Shown: positions 16,900-25,250 of the stretch, one piece after another
Layout: each line of letters starts with the position of its first letter
How positions within the stretch are numbered: the stretch's first letter is position 1
Origin: Bog-793 sp963823945
Lineage (GTDB): Bacteria > Actinomycetota > Acidimicrobiia > Acidimicrobiales > Bog-793
DNA length: 64,000 nucleotides
Assembly: GCA_963823945.1 (NCBI GenBank)
Contig: CAWGNK010000014.1
Location: 310,001-374,000 of the forward strand
Reading direction: 5' to 3'
Notes under the pieces: generated by a model
The model's database searches: none
Told to the model about the DNA's origin: nothing
What the model saw: only the letters and a program-made list of their open reading frames with translations
Made by a program: the position numbers and the translations under genes

Positions 16900-17537
16900 T
16901 CCGTCGCATGCTGGATCCGACCCTCTATCTCGTCGCGGACGTTGGCGCCTGTGGCGAGCGGGGTGTGGTCGCGACCGTGGCGGCGGCCGTCGCCGGTGGT
17001 GTCACTGCGGTGCAGCTGCGCGATCACCGGGCGACGACACGCGAACTCGTCGACACGGCATCTGAGCTGCGCGACCTGCTGGCCGGCACGGGCGTCTGCT
17101 TCCTCGTGAACGACCGCCTCGACGTCGCCCTGGCGGCCGGGGCCGACGGTGTGCACGTCGGCCAGTCGGATCTTCCTGTTGAGGCCGCGCGCGCCATCGC
17201 CGGGCCCGACTTCATCATCGGGTGGTCCGTGACGAACATCGCGGAGGCGCGAGCTGCCGCGGCGCTTCCACCTGGCACGGCCGACTACCTCGGCGTCGGA
17301 CCGATCTTCCCCACTCCAACGAAGGCTGATGCCACACCACCGATGGGCGTCGACGGGCTGCGTGCCGCGTGCGATCTCTCGCGGCTCCCCTGTGTGGCGA
17401 TCGGCGGCATCACTGCCGACCGGACGGGCAGCCTCTTCGCCGCCGGCGCGGCGGGCGTCGCGGTGGTGGCGGCAATCTGCGGCGCCACCGACCCGCGCGC
17501 GGCCGCAGCAGAGTTGCGCCAGCGATGCGGCCGGTGA
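16896..17537 (+). CDS. thiE: Thiamine-phosphate synthase
   Basis: Joins HMP diphosphate and thiazole phosphate to give thiamine monophosphate. The 213-residue TIM barrel has the family segments AVQLRDH, FLVNDRLDVALAAGADGVHVGQSD, the phosphate loop region VGPIFPTPTK, and AIGGITADR near the end. GTG 16896 overlaps the thiM stop (GTGA). With thiM it makes a thiazole salvage unit under the upstream riboswitch. No thiD or thiC lies nearby, so HMP diphosphate must come from genes elsewhere. Confidence 0.95.
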   Translation: MIRRMLDPTLYLVADVGACGERGVVATVAAAVAGGVTAVQLRDHRATTRELVDTASELRDLLAGTGVCFLVNDRLDVALAAGADGVHVGQSDLPVEAARAIAGPDFIIGWSVTNIAEARAAAALPPGTADYLGVGPIFPTPTKADATPPMGVDGLRAACDLSRLPCVAIGGITADRTGSLFAAGAAGVAVVAAICGATDPRAAAAELRQRCGR

Positions 17538-17743
17538 CGTCTTTCTTCCGCCGGAGGTGAGGCGGGGCGGACCCGCGAAGACGAGTGGCGATCCGTCGCG
17601 CGTGCGCGGGACTGCGCTGGGTACACCGACAACGGATTGCTTCCGATCTGTGGAGAGGAACAAGGGATCTCCCGGATCGCCGAGGGCTCCGGGACGAGGA
17701 TCCAAAGGCTCATTGCCACTGCCAACAAGAGGGTCAGATTCGG

Positions 17744-18175
17744 CTATGCCCTCGCGCCGCTAACCACTTTCACCGCGTAGGAGCGGCGGTCGCTCTCGTT
17801 GTAGTCATGGCTCTCGTACGAGTATCTGGCGAGAGCATGGATGATGACCGGGCACGCGTCGGGCGCGACGCGAATGATGACGTCACGTTCGACGTAGCCG
17901 CCTCCCCCGGCGCGCCACTCCCCAACTTCCTGACGGCCCTCGACCCCGTGGAGAAACTCCAGCCAGTTCCTGCCGAAAGAAGGGCACTCGCGCGTCTCAC
18001 CCCCGGACACGATCTCGCAGGGTTCGTCCAGCCGCCGGTTCGTGTCGCGGCTTCCGTAGTGGGTGAGGCTGCGGAACGCGACCTCGACTGGTTCGTCGGC
18101 GGCAACGACCTCCTTGGTGATCGGGTACTCCATCTCGTCCGCTTCGTTCACCGCACGCCCGACTCTTCCGCGCAT
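17744..18175 (-). CDS. Hypothetical protein
   Basis: Not recognised. The final ~129 residues (from MEYPITKEVV to the stop at 17744) have very high GC at third codon positions and a globular composition, so this frame is likely real, not the longer opposite-strand frame. Visible: EPVEVAFRSLTHYGSRDTNRR, CEIVSGGETRECPSFGRNW, and a strand-rich end with YVERDVIIRVAPDA. No signal peptide or membrane segment. The start is uncertain: ATG 18175 is used, while ATG 18133 and ATG 18229 are possible and none has a clear ribosome-binding site. It stands alone in the sparsely coded 17.5-24.4 kb stretch, convergent with thiE. Confidence 0.5.
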   Translation of the reverse strand: MRGRVGRAVNEADEMEYPITKEVVAADEPVEVAFRSLTHYGSRDTNRRLDEPCEIVSGGETRECPSFGRNWLEFLHGVEGRQEVGEWRAGGGGYVERDVIIRVAPDACPVIIHALARYSYESHDYNESDRRSYAVKVVSGARA

Positions 18176-18626
18176 CCTGAGATCCGCCGACCGACGCTGT
18201 ACCGACCTCACCCAGGCTACGCCGGCCATGGAGTGGGAATCGCGGTTACGCAACGCGCGCGCCCAGGGTCGGCACAGAACTCGTCCCGCTGTCGCGCGAG
18301 ATCCGCCTGTTCGCTGAATCAAGACGGTGATTGGGGAATCATCTCTGGTGACGCCCACAGGGCGTCCCGGGTGCCGACGAGGAATGGGCCTGGTTGCTAG
18401 CGTGGCGAATGCATGCGTGAGATAGGCATCCGCGTGGTGCTCGCGTGAGATGCCCCGCGATGGCGCCGGCCGGACCGGTAATGGCCGAGCTGAGGAATGG
18501 CCAGGGACCGCTCGCGACACCCAACGCCCTGTACGTGTTGGCGGCGGGTGACACTACGACAATGACAGAGCCCGGGAGAACGACGGGCACCTTGCGTGGA
18601 GTGGGAGCACCCTAGGTGATGCGAAA
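18176..18626. other. Non-coding stretch
   Basis: I see no convincing gene in these ~450 bases. The left end is the 5' side of the unknown leftward gene; the right end is the leader of the GH15 gene, with AGGTGATG as a weak ribosome-binding site before its ATG. Confidence 0.5.
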
Positions 18627-20723
18627 ATGACCCGCCCGCTGACGCTCACCGGAGCTCGTGGCCGTCTGTCCTATCAGTACGCTGAAGACGGGACCGTCCG
18701 CGACATCTACTGGCCCTTCGTCGGTCAGGCAAACCAGATCACTCGCCTTCCGCAACGGCTCGCGTTGAGAGTCGACGCCGCCACGTCCTGGCTCGACGAG
18801 CCGGGCTGGACTCGACAGCTCGATTACGACGGCGACACCCTGGTGGGAAGGTCGGTCTACGAGAACTCAGATCTCGGCCTCCGCGTGACAGTGCGAGATG
18901 CAGTGGATCCGGAGATACCTGTCTATGTGCGCCGCCTCGACATCGAGGATCTGAGCCGAGTAGGCCGGCAGGTCGACATCTTCGCCCATCATCACTTCGA
19001 GATGCCGGGGAGCGAGACCGGCGACACCAGTCTCTACGACCCCGATGCCCAGGCCATCCTCAGCTTCAAGAACGACAGCTACGTCTTCACCGGCACGGAG
19101 CCGAGCTTCGGCGAGGCGTACGATGCCGTGCCCTTCAACGTCCATTGGCGCGTCCCGCCCCGTGACATCTTCGCCAACGTTGCCCGGGGTGCGCTGTCCC
19201 GTTCCGCAGTCGCGCACAACAAGGTCAACTCGGCTGTCGGGCTCGCGGTGCTGGCTCCGGCCACCGTCTACACCTGGGATGCCTGGGGACGATCCGAAGG
19301 CGAGGCACGCGCTCTTCACGACCGCGTCCGGTCCACGGGACCCCAGGCCGTTCTCGATCGGGCGTTCAAGTACTGGTGTGAGTGGCTGCGGTCGGATGAA
19401 GAGCGGGCCAGTTTCGAGCTCGATTTGGCCGTGCTGCCACCGGAGCTGCGGTCGATGTACCGGCGATCGCTGCTGCAAATCGTGGCCCAGCAGGCGTCCA
19501 GCGGAGCGATCCTCGCCGGCACCGACAGCGACGTCCGTCTAACCCATCCCTCCGGAGACGTCTACAACTACTGCTGGCCCCGAGACGGCGCCCTCAGCGC
19601 TGACACCCTTTCCCGGGCCGGCCACTTCGAGGAGGCAGAGGCTTTCTTCCGCTTCTGTTTGCGAATGCCGCAGTATCGCGGGTTGCTGCCCCACAAGGTC
19701 AACGCCGATGGAACGCTGGCGTCGACTTGGCTGTCGCGTGTTCCCCGTCATCCGTACGACCTTGCCGGCGTTCAAGAGGACGAGAGCGCGCTCGTGGTGT
19801 GGGCTCTCGGCAGGCATGTCGAGCGCAGTGGCCACACGGCACTGCTCGACGATCTGTACGAACCGCTGGTGACGGGACTGACTGATGCGCTGGTCGAGCA
19901 CATCGCCCCAACTTCTGGTCTGCCCTTCGAATCGTGGGATCTCTGGGAGGAAAGACAAGGAGTCCACGCCTTCACGGTCGCCAGCATCTACGGCGCGATG
20001 ACGAGCGCCGCCTGGTGCGCAGACTCCGTGGGCGACACGCTTCACGCCGACAAGTACAAGTCCGAGGCCGCCGAACTCAAGCGTCAGTTCAAGAAGTGGT
20101 TCTGGATCGCCGAGCTCGGACGGTTCGCCCGTACCGTTGAGTTGGACGAGCACGGAGGCGTTCGGCGCGACGAGAAGACTGGCCTTGTCCGCGATAGCAC
20201 TCCTGACGCCAGTCTTCACGCGCTCTACTCGACGGGGATGTTCAAGCCGAAGGATCCCAAGGTCAAGCTGACCATGGCAGTTCTGGAAGACAAGCTTCGC
20301 GTCAGAGCAACGATGGATCCGCTCCCGGGATCCCATCTGAGAGCTCAACTCGAGGTGCAGCCGTCAGACAATGGCGTGGCTCGCTATCCCGGCGATGCCT
20401 ACTACCGGTCGGCGCAAGACCAAGACCTCGCCCAGATTCCCGGCCCTCCATGGGTGATCACAACCTTGTGGACGGCGGATCATCGGATCCTCGCTGCGGA
20501 TGTCCTGGGCGGGCTCAGCGACGTCGTCTGGGTGGCAGAACGTGCCCTCGCCTCGGGCGTGCTCCCCGAGCAGGTTGATCCGCGCACCGGGGTACACCGC
20601 TCGACATCCCCGTTGACGTGGAGTCACGCGGCCGTGGTCGACACCATCACCCATCTCCTCGACGCCATGAGGAAGCTCGGGAGAACCTCCCTCGACGGCA
20701 TAGGTGACGCGCGCCGGGATTGA
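18627..20723 (+). CDS. Glycoside hydrolase family 15 (glucoamylase-like)
   Basis: Predicted exo-acting alpha-glucan or trehalose hydrolase, cytosolic since no signal peptide is present. It has 698 residues. Residues ~1-280 form the N-terminal beta-sandwich common to bacterial GH15 enzymes. From ~290 the (alpha/alpha)6 barrel shows YNYCWPRDGA, GVQEDESALVVWALG (acid-site region), GLPFESWDLWEERQG, GPPWVITTLW and PLTWSHA. Both bacterial glucoamylases and actinobacterial GH15 trehalases have this layout, so the substrate is open. GC and codon use are milder than in flanking core genes. It is monocistronic, with no maltose or trehalose genes beside it. Confidence 0.9.
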   Translation: MTRPLTLTGARGRLSYQYAEDGTVRDIYWPFVGQANQITRLPQRLALRVDAATSWLDEPGWTRQLDYDGDTLVGRSVYENSDLGLRVTVRDAVDPEIPVYVRRLDIEDLSRVGRQVDIFAHHHFEMPGSETGDTSLYDPDAQAILSFKNDSYVFTGTEPSFGEAYDAVPFNVHWRVPPRDIFANVARGALSRSAVAHNKVNSAVGLAVLAPATVYTWDAWGRSEGEARALHDRVRSTGPQAVLDRAFKYWCEWLRSDEERASFELDLAVLPPELRSMYRRSLLQIVAQQASSGAILAGTDSDVRLTHPSGDVYNYCWPRDGALSADTLSRAGHFEEAEAFFRFCLRMPQYRGLLPHKVNADGTLASTWLSRVPRHPYDLAGVQEDESALVVWALGRHVERSGHTALLDDLYEPLVTGLTDALVEHIAPTSGLPFESWDLWEERQGVHAFTVASIYGAMTSAAWCADSVGDTLHADKYKSEAAELKRQFKKWFWIAELGRFARTVELDEHGGVRRDEKTGLVRDSTPDASLHALYSTGMFKPKDPKVKLTMAVLEDKLRVRATMDPLPGSHLRAQLEVQPSDNGVARYPGDAYYRSAQDQDLAQIPGPPWVITTLWTADHRILAADVLGGLSDVVWVAERALASGVLPEQVDPRTGVHRSTSPLTWSHAAVVDTITHLLDAMRKLGRTSLDGIGDARRD

Positions 20724-21025
20724 GCGAAGCCACGTGATGGCCGACGCAGCGAATGTTGATCGAAGTCAGCGACTCTCGAGAGGGAGCGGCAGTGTCTTGC
20801 CCGAGTGCGCGTAAGCCTGTGGTCCTCGTTGGACAACGGGTCACCCTGGTCGCGACGAGCAAGTACCCTGGAATGCTGCGGTGATACTGGTGGTTGATCT
20901 TCGCGACACTGGGCAGGATCTTGCGGGTGAGCGTGACCGGCTCATGGCGACTCTGCTTGCAGTGGTGCCGCCGGTTGCTTCACGACGGCCACACGCCACC
21001 AGGCAACTCTTCGAAAAGGGAACCC
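20724..21025. other. Non-coding stretch
   Basis: No gene recognised in about 300 bases. It presumably holds the promoter of the lipoprotein gene that follows. Open frames here run into the lipoprotein frame but lack its codon bias. Confidence 0.5.
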
Positions 21026-21475
21026 GTGAAGAAGGGGTGGTTGTCGGTTCTTGCCCTGTGCGCCTTGTCGCTGGCGGGATGTTCAACGAGCCCGTCGGCG
21101 ACAATCGCTCGCGTAGTAGCTCCGACGACCACGACGATGAATCCGAGCTCGGTTACATACAACCAGTCGTGCGAGAGAACTGCTCAGTCGAACTCCGCCA
21201 TGAAGGACTGCGCCGCCACCGAAGTCGAGGAGCTGGAACGCCTGCTGTCTGCGTCGGTCGCCAAGGCGGACCGCTACCTACCAAGGACACTGGTGGAAAG
21301 GTCCCAGGCGACTTTCCTCCGCTACATGGACGCTGAATGTCTCGTCGCGGCCTCGGTGCATTTCCCTGGAAGCGAGTACCCGCTCCTGGTTTCTGATTGC
21401 GAGATCGGCTTGCTCTCCAACCGCGTCGAGCAGGTCAGGTACGACATGGCAGACGCCATCTCTCTCCGCGGGTAA
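21026..21475 (+). CDS. Lipoprotein with LprI-like domain
   Basis: A 149-residue secreted lipoprotein. GTG 21026 opens a compact type II signal, VKKGWLSVLALCALSLAGCS, with lipobox LAGC, so the mature protein is anchored by Cys19. The rest resembles LprI/DUF1311 lysozyme-inhibitor-type domains: paired cysteines in YNQSCERTAQSNSAMKDCAA and later AECLVAAS...SDCEIG, with a helix YMDAEC and an LLSNRVEQVRYDMAD end. The upstream AAAAGGGAA is only a fair ribosome-binding site. Inhibition of host or rival lysozyme is a family property, not shown here. Confidence 0.68.
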   Translation: MKKGWLSVLALCALSLAGCSTSPSATIARVVAPTTTTMNPSSVTYNQSCERTAQSNSAMKDCAATEVEELERLLSASVAKADRYLPRTLVERSQATFLRYMDAECLVAASVHFPGSEYPLLVSDCEIGLLSNRVEQVRYDMADAISLRG

Positions 21476-21629
21476 GGGGGTCTGTGGCCAGATGACACCC
21501 GGGCCCCAGCCACGGTGCATGCGCATTCTCCAGACACCGTGTTCCATAGCGGCTCCAACGTGGCGCCCGCGCGGCATGCTGTCCTCATTTCGCACTGCTG
21601 GCCCTGGCCCTTTCAATAGAGTTCGTGAC

Positions 21630-22670
21630 GTGTCCCACGCTGAACGGCGCCGCCATTGCGGGCGGGCGGTTGCGGGCCACGGCGGCGCGACAGAAATGGT
21701 GGCCATAGCGATCGCTCTCGTCACGTCAGCCGTCCTGTCGAGCTGCGGAGCAAGCCAGCCTTCAACGGTCAAGTCGAACACCCACCGCGGCGCGGTGACG
21801 TTGGCAGTGGTGTCTCAGGTCCGCACCGGTATCACCATTGCGTTCGAGCACCACGCCGACGTCTTACCTGGTGACGCCGAGCTCGTCCTGCACGGCCTGC
21901 ACCTCGCTCGTAGCCTCGCGACGGGCGCCTTGTGGGCCGTCGCGGAGTTCAGGCCGACCAAACAGGCATTCGCGGAGGAACAGTCCATGGGCCCTCCCTT
22001 TGCCGACGGCGTCCTTCCGAACCGCACAGACCCTGTGGTTGCGATCACCGGCGGGGCCATGACACTCATCGGGGGGGCGGTGACACTGGTCCAGCCGGAG
22101 GGCCATCCGTGGTCAGTCATCGCCCGAGGCGGCGTGGACTGGCCCTGCCAGGGAGTCCTACCGTCCTCTGTCTGGGCAGCGTGGCACGTCGAGCCGAGCG
22201 TGCTTTGCCGCGCTGAGCGTGCCGTCCCGTTGCGCGTCTCCCTTCCCAACGGCGGTTACTTTGGCTACATCACAGCTGTAGAGACGCGGACCGGGGGGAA
22301 AGGAACGATCATCTTCGACCCGGAGACCATATCTTCGAGCGGATTAGCGGTAGTCGACCTCTACCCGTACACCTACCGGCTCGGCGTCGGTGCGAGCACG
22401 ACGGTCGAGGTATCGGAGGGGTTCAACGCCGCGGCGGCGCACACCTACGATGAGCCGTGGAGCGATTTCGTGCACTACCTGACGGTCACCAACACGCCCA
22501 ACGCCCCGACAAGTACCCCATGGCAGTACGCCATTGCCGTGACGAGTGGCAGAGCGACGTTTATCAAGCAGTTCAGCAACGTCACGCCGTACTGTGCTCC
22601 GTTTGGGGGAACTGACGAACCGACGTCACCCTCTGACCGGTCCCCGGTCACCATTCCGTCGCACTGCTGA
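21630..22670 (+). CDS. Secreted lipoprotein, unknown function
   Basis: Not assigned to a family. A lipoprotein signal is visible: hydrophobic AIAIALVTSAVLSSCG with lipobox LSSC. With GTG 21630 the signal has an Arg-rich n-region (HAERRRHCGR); the nearer ATG 21696 would leave no positive charge, so GTG is preferred, although no ribosome-binding site is clear for either. The exported part (~300 residues) is strand-rich and has four Cys after the lipobox (WPCQG, VLCRA, PYCAP, SHC at the end). No repeats or catalytic motif seen. Downstream of the LprI-like lipoprotein by 155 bases on the same strand. Confidence 0.6.
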   Translation: MSHAERRRHCGRAVAGHGGATEMVAIAIALVTSAVLSSCGASQPSTVKSNTHRGAVTLAVVSQVRTGITIAFEHHADVLPGDAELVLHGLHLARSLATGALWAVAEFRPTKQAFAEEQSMGPPFADGVLPNRTDPVVAITGGAMTLIGGAVTLVQPEGHPWSVIARGGVDWPCQGVLPSSVWAAWHVEPSVLCRAERAVPLRVSLPNGGYFGYITAVETRTGGKGTIIFDPETISSSGLAVVDLYPYTYRLGVGASTTVEVSEGFNAAAAHTYDEPWSDFVHYLTVTNTPNAPTSTPWQYAIAVTSGRATFIKQFSNVTPYCAPFGGTDEPTSPSDRSPVTIPSHC

Positions 22671-23021
22671 CGCCCGTGATGTGCCCGAGACGATGGTCAA
22701 TCCATCCTCGCCGCGACAATCAACTCAGTCGTCTGGTGGGCAACCGCGCTACGAGCCGCAAGAAACGACCCCGCCAGCAACAGGTAGGTCGAGCCTGCTT
22801 GGATCACACCGCAACCGGGCGCCAGCTCGTAGCGGCTGTGGGCGAACGGGTCGGCGCGGGAACCGCACACAGAACCATGAGAACAGGATCCCCGCTGTCT
22901 GGAAGTGGCTGCGCGAGGCCGGGCGTCCGGCCAGGCACGGCAACCGACAGACCTGAGTCCGGGCCCTCATGACATGGCTCTCGGCGCTGTGGCCGTGCTA
23001 TGTCTCGGCCCTCTCCCGAGC
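22671..23021. other. Non-coding stretch between convergent genes
   Basis: No gene seen in ~350 bases between the lipoprotein and heliorhodopsin ends. A short inverted repeat, AGCTC-ACT-GAGCT on the - strand, spans the heliorhodopsin stop and could help end transcription. Confidence 0.45.
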
Positions 23022-23789
23022 TCAGTGAGCTGCGCTGGACGCCAGGGTCGAGGCGAAGATCTGCCACGCCAGCAGGCTCTTGGCGATGAGGGACAAGGTG
23101 ACGTAGGCCCTCTCGCCCACCAGATAGTTGGCCCACCTACCGACCTTCTTGTACTGCAACCACTGATTGACGGCGAAGCAGTTGAAAAAGACGAAGATCG
23201 AGAAGAAGATCCCGTAGACGAACCCGGGAGCGTGCTGGTTCGCTCCGGGTCCGGCCAGATAGATCGCGATGGCGATCCACGGGACGACCCCGGCGACACA
23301 GCCGATCCAAAACGGGCCAAGTCCAGCCCCCGGGGTCTCGTAACGCTCTTGCATCCAGCCAAACCCGATCATGGAGGCGTTGACCCCAACCAAGGCCACG
23401 AGGGCAGCGATGTCGCTGATGCCGACCAGCATGGCGATCAGGACGATCATGATCGACGCGCTCAGGGAGTACTCGAGCCAACGGTACGGGTTGCGGGACT
23501 TCAGTAGCTCGGACTTGTAGGAATCCCAGCGTGGACCGGCCACGGTGAAGTGCGCCAGAGCCGAGAGGGCGAAGTAGGCCACGATCGCCCAGGGAAAGCT
23601 CAGATTGAACAAGGTGACCGTTTGGCGGCCGACGTTCGACCCGGGAGGGCCCGTCATGTAGCTGGCCCGCACGGGAAGCGAGAAGCTCTTGGCCAGGACC
23701 GCGATGGCCACCGCCTGGGCCAAGTGGAGGCATCCCGCGGCAAGGTTGTAGGGACGAAGTCTTGCGAGTGCTGGGGAACGGTCAGCCAC
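23022..23789 (-). CDS. Heliorhodopsin
   Basis: A seven-helix retinal protein of 255 residues. The retinal Lys is K237 in helix 7 (TLSLIAKSLLAWQIF). E106 in EYSLSASIM is the counterion position, and H22 and H80 match the two conserved His near the Schiff base. This is the heliorhodopsin pattern, not type 1 pump rhodopsin, which has a DxxxK helix G and a DTE-type helix C. The N terminus is short and basic (ADRSPALARLRPY), fitting the cytoplasmic N terminus of this family. Heliorhodopsins are slow-cycling non-pumping photoreceptors of unsettled role. The start is GTG 23789. No carotenoid oxygenase, lycopene cyclase or partner gene is adjacent; the neighbours are lipoproteins and tRNA-Val. Confidence 0.92.
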   Translation of the reverse strand: MADRSPALARLRPYNLAAGCLHLAQAVAIAVLAKSFSLPVRASYMTGPPGSNVGRQTVTLFNLSFPWAIVAYFALSALAHFTVAGPRWDSYKSELLKSRNPYRWLEYSLSASIMIVLIAMLVGISDIAALVALVGVNASMIGFGWMQERYETPGAGLGPFWIGCVAGVVPWIAIAIYLAGPGANQHAPGFVYGIFFSIFVFFNCFAVNQWLQYKKVGRWANYLVGERAYVTLSLIAKSLLAWQIFASTLASSAAH

Positions 23790-24410
23790 GTTGTCATCCT
23801 AGGACTCGAGGCATCGGACCCGAGGAGCTGTCTTCGCCCACGCTCCGAGGTGTTGGCCGAGAAGTTGTGTTCCGTCATGCTCCTTCCGGGCGCCAGGGGG
23901 GTCGGCAGCCAAGGGTCTCAGGTCATCTGCACTTTGGCCCGCCAGGATCGAAGGCGGGTCCCGCTCGCGTCCCGCTACCGCTCGTCACGGTCGGGGTATC
24001 GCGGGCGCATCTTGACCGGCACCGGCCTGCGGATCCTTTCTTCTTGGCACCCGGCGGCGAACCATGCGTCTTGCCTCTTGGCGGCGGCGGTTCTTTCGAC
24101 CGGCCGCGGGAGCTGCCAGGCCGTTCTCGCGGATCCTTGACCCCGGACCCACTGCGGTGTCGTCAGGGATCGCTGTGGGGCCGTCACCGAACGAGGTCGC
24201 GCCGCGCCGGGGCATTCGTCGGTGTCGGTCGTCGTCCACCTCATGGCCACCTGCTTGCCGGCCCAGCCGAAAGGGTCAATGCCGCGCTCGGGGCCTCGCG
24301 GCCGTGGGAAACTCGCACCGCGGGCGTGGCCATCGCGCGAGGATCAGGCACGGTGGGCGCAGGACACGACAGTCGTTCGAGGAAACTGGGTCCGAGCAGG
24401 ACCGTTGCAG
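23790..24410. other. Non-coding stretch upstream of heliorhodopsin
   Basis: About 620 bases without a gene I can support. Frames of 80-230 codons exist on both strands but are Arg/Pro/Gly-rich, have no codon bias and no recognisable motif. It holds the heliorhodopsin promoter at its left end and the 3' flank of tRNA-Val at its right. It may be decayed sequence. Confidence 0.45.
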
Positions 24411-24484
24411 TGGGCGCTGGCGGACTCGAACCGCCGACCTCAGCCGTGTGAAGGCTGCGCTCTAACCAACTGAGCCAAGCGCCC
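24411..24484 (-). tRNA. tRNA-Val(CAC)
   Basis: A 74-base cloverleaf on the - strand: acceptor GGGCGCT/AGCGCCC, D-arm GCTC...GAGC, anticodon stem CAGCC/GGCTG with loop TTCACAC (anticodon CAC), T-arm GGCGG-TTCGAGT-CCGCC, discriminator A. The 3' CCA is not encoded. It marks the right end of the sparsely coded 17.5-24.4 kb segment. Confidence 0.95.
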
Positions 24485-24625
24485 GACGTTGGAATGGTAA
24501 CCGCACACCCGGCCCTGGTCGCCCGGGGACCGGTCGGCGGACTCGCGCCCGAATGGGTCGCCGCCGCGGTGGATCGGGCACCGTCCATTCCCTGTCACGT
24601 CGCCTCCCCCACTACCCTTTGTTCG

Positions 24626-25237
24626 GTGACCACCGAGCAGCCCGTCGACCAGCCTGAGTCTGCCGCCGGCGCGGCCCCGGGCACGGGGTCACGCCCGGGG
24701 TCGTTCAACTGGCGATCGCCCAGCTCGTGGCTCTCGCAGGTCTCGTCCCGGCCCGGCGCCGGGGGGATGCCTCCGCGTGAGCCCGGCGCCGGGGGCCTCG
24801 ACGAGCGGGAACATCGCTTCGCGGTCGCCGCCACGGTCCTCGCCCTCGGACTCGTGACAGCCGGGTACTTCGTCAACCGCCATTCGTCGATCGAGAAGGC
24901 GCGCGCCGGTGCGACGGAGCTGCTCGTCGCGGGGCTCATCCTCATTGCGATCATGTTCGCCGGGATCATCTTCCAGCGCGCCACGATCGTCGGCATTGCG
25001 AGCTTCATCATCGGTTTCGAGATGATCTCCGGCGCGGACATCTTCGGGGCTGTCTTCCTCATCTTCGGGGGCTGGATCCTCATCCGGAACATGCGACGCC
25101 AACGCGCCGCGCTGGCCGGCGGTGCCAGGCCGACGCGCGCGGCCAAGGCGACCCCGACACGACCTGCCGGCCGACCCAAACCGTCGAAGCGCTACACGCC
25201 TCCCCGAAAGTCCCGGACAGCGGCGCGGCGGCGATGA
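24626..25237 (+). CDS. Small membrane protein with basic C-terminal tail
   Basis: Family not recognised. About 203 residues from GTG 24626: a disordered Pro/Gly/Ser-rich N-terminal third, then from about residue 60 a charged stretch and three closely spaced hydrophobic segments (FAVAATVLALGLVTAGYFV; ELLVAGLILIAIMFAGIIF; IVGIASFIIGFEMISG...FGAVFLIFGGWIL), then a strongly basic tail of about 45 residues rich in R, K and P. Its stop is 13 bases before the acyl-CoA reductase start on the same strand, so it may lead that operon. Earlier in-frame starts would run into the tRNA region. Confidence 0.65.
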   Translation: MTTEQPVDQPESAAGAAPGTGSRPGSFNWRSPSSWLSQVSSRPGAGGMPPREPGAGGLDEREHRFAVAATVLALGLVTAGYFVNRHSSIEKARAGATELLVAGLILIAIMFAGIIFQRATIVGIASFIIGFEMISGADIFGAVFLIFGGWILIRNMRRQRAALAGGARPTRAAKATPTRPAGRPKPSKRYTPPRKSRTAARRR

Positions 25238-25250
25238 GCGCGCGAACGGC

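Noticed and set aside
23762..24451. A 229-codon + strand frame between heliorhodopsin and the small membrane protein
   Set aside because: It runs through heliorhodopsin's start region and into tRNA-Val, lacks codon bias and has no recognisable motif.
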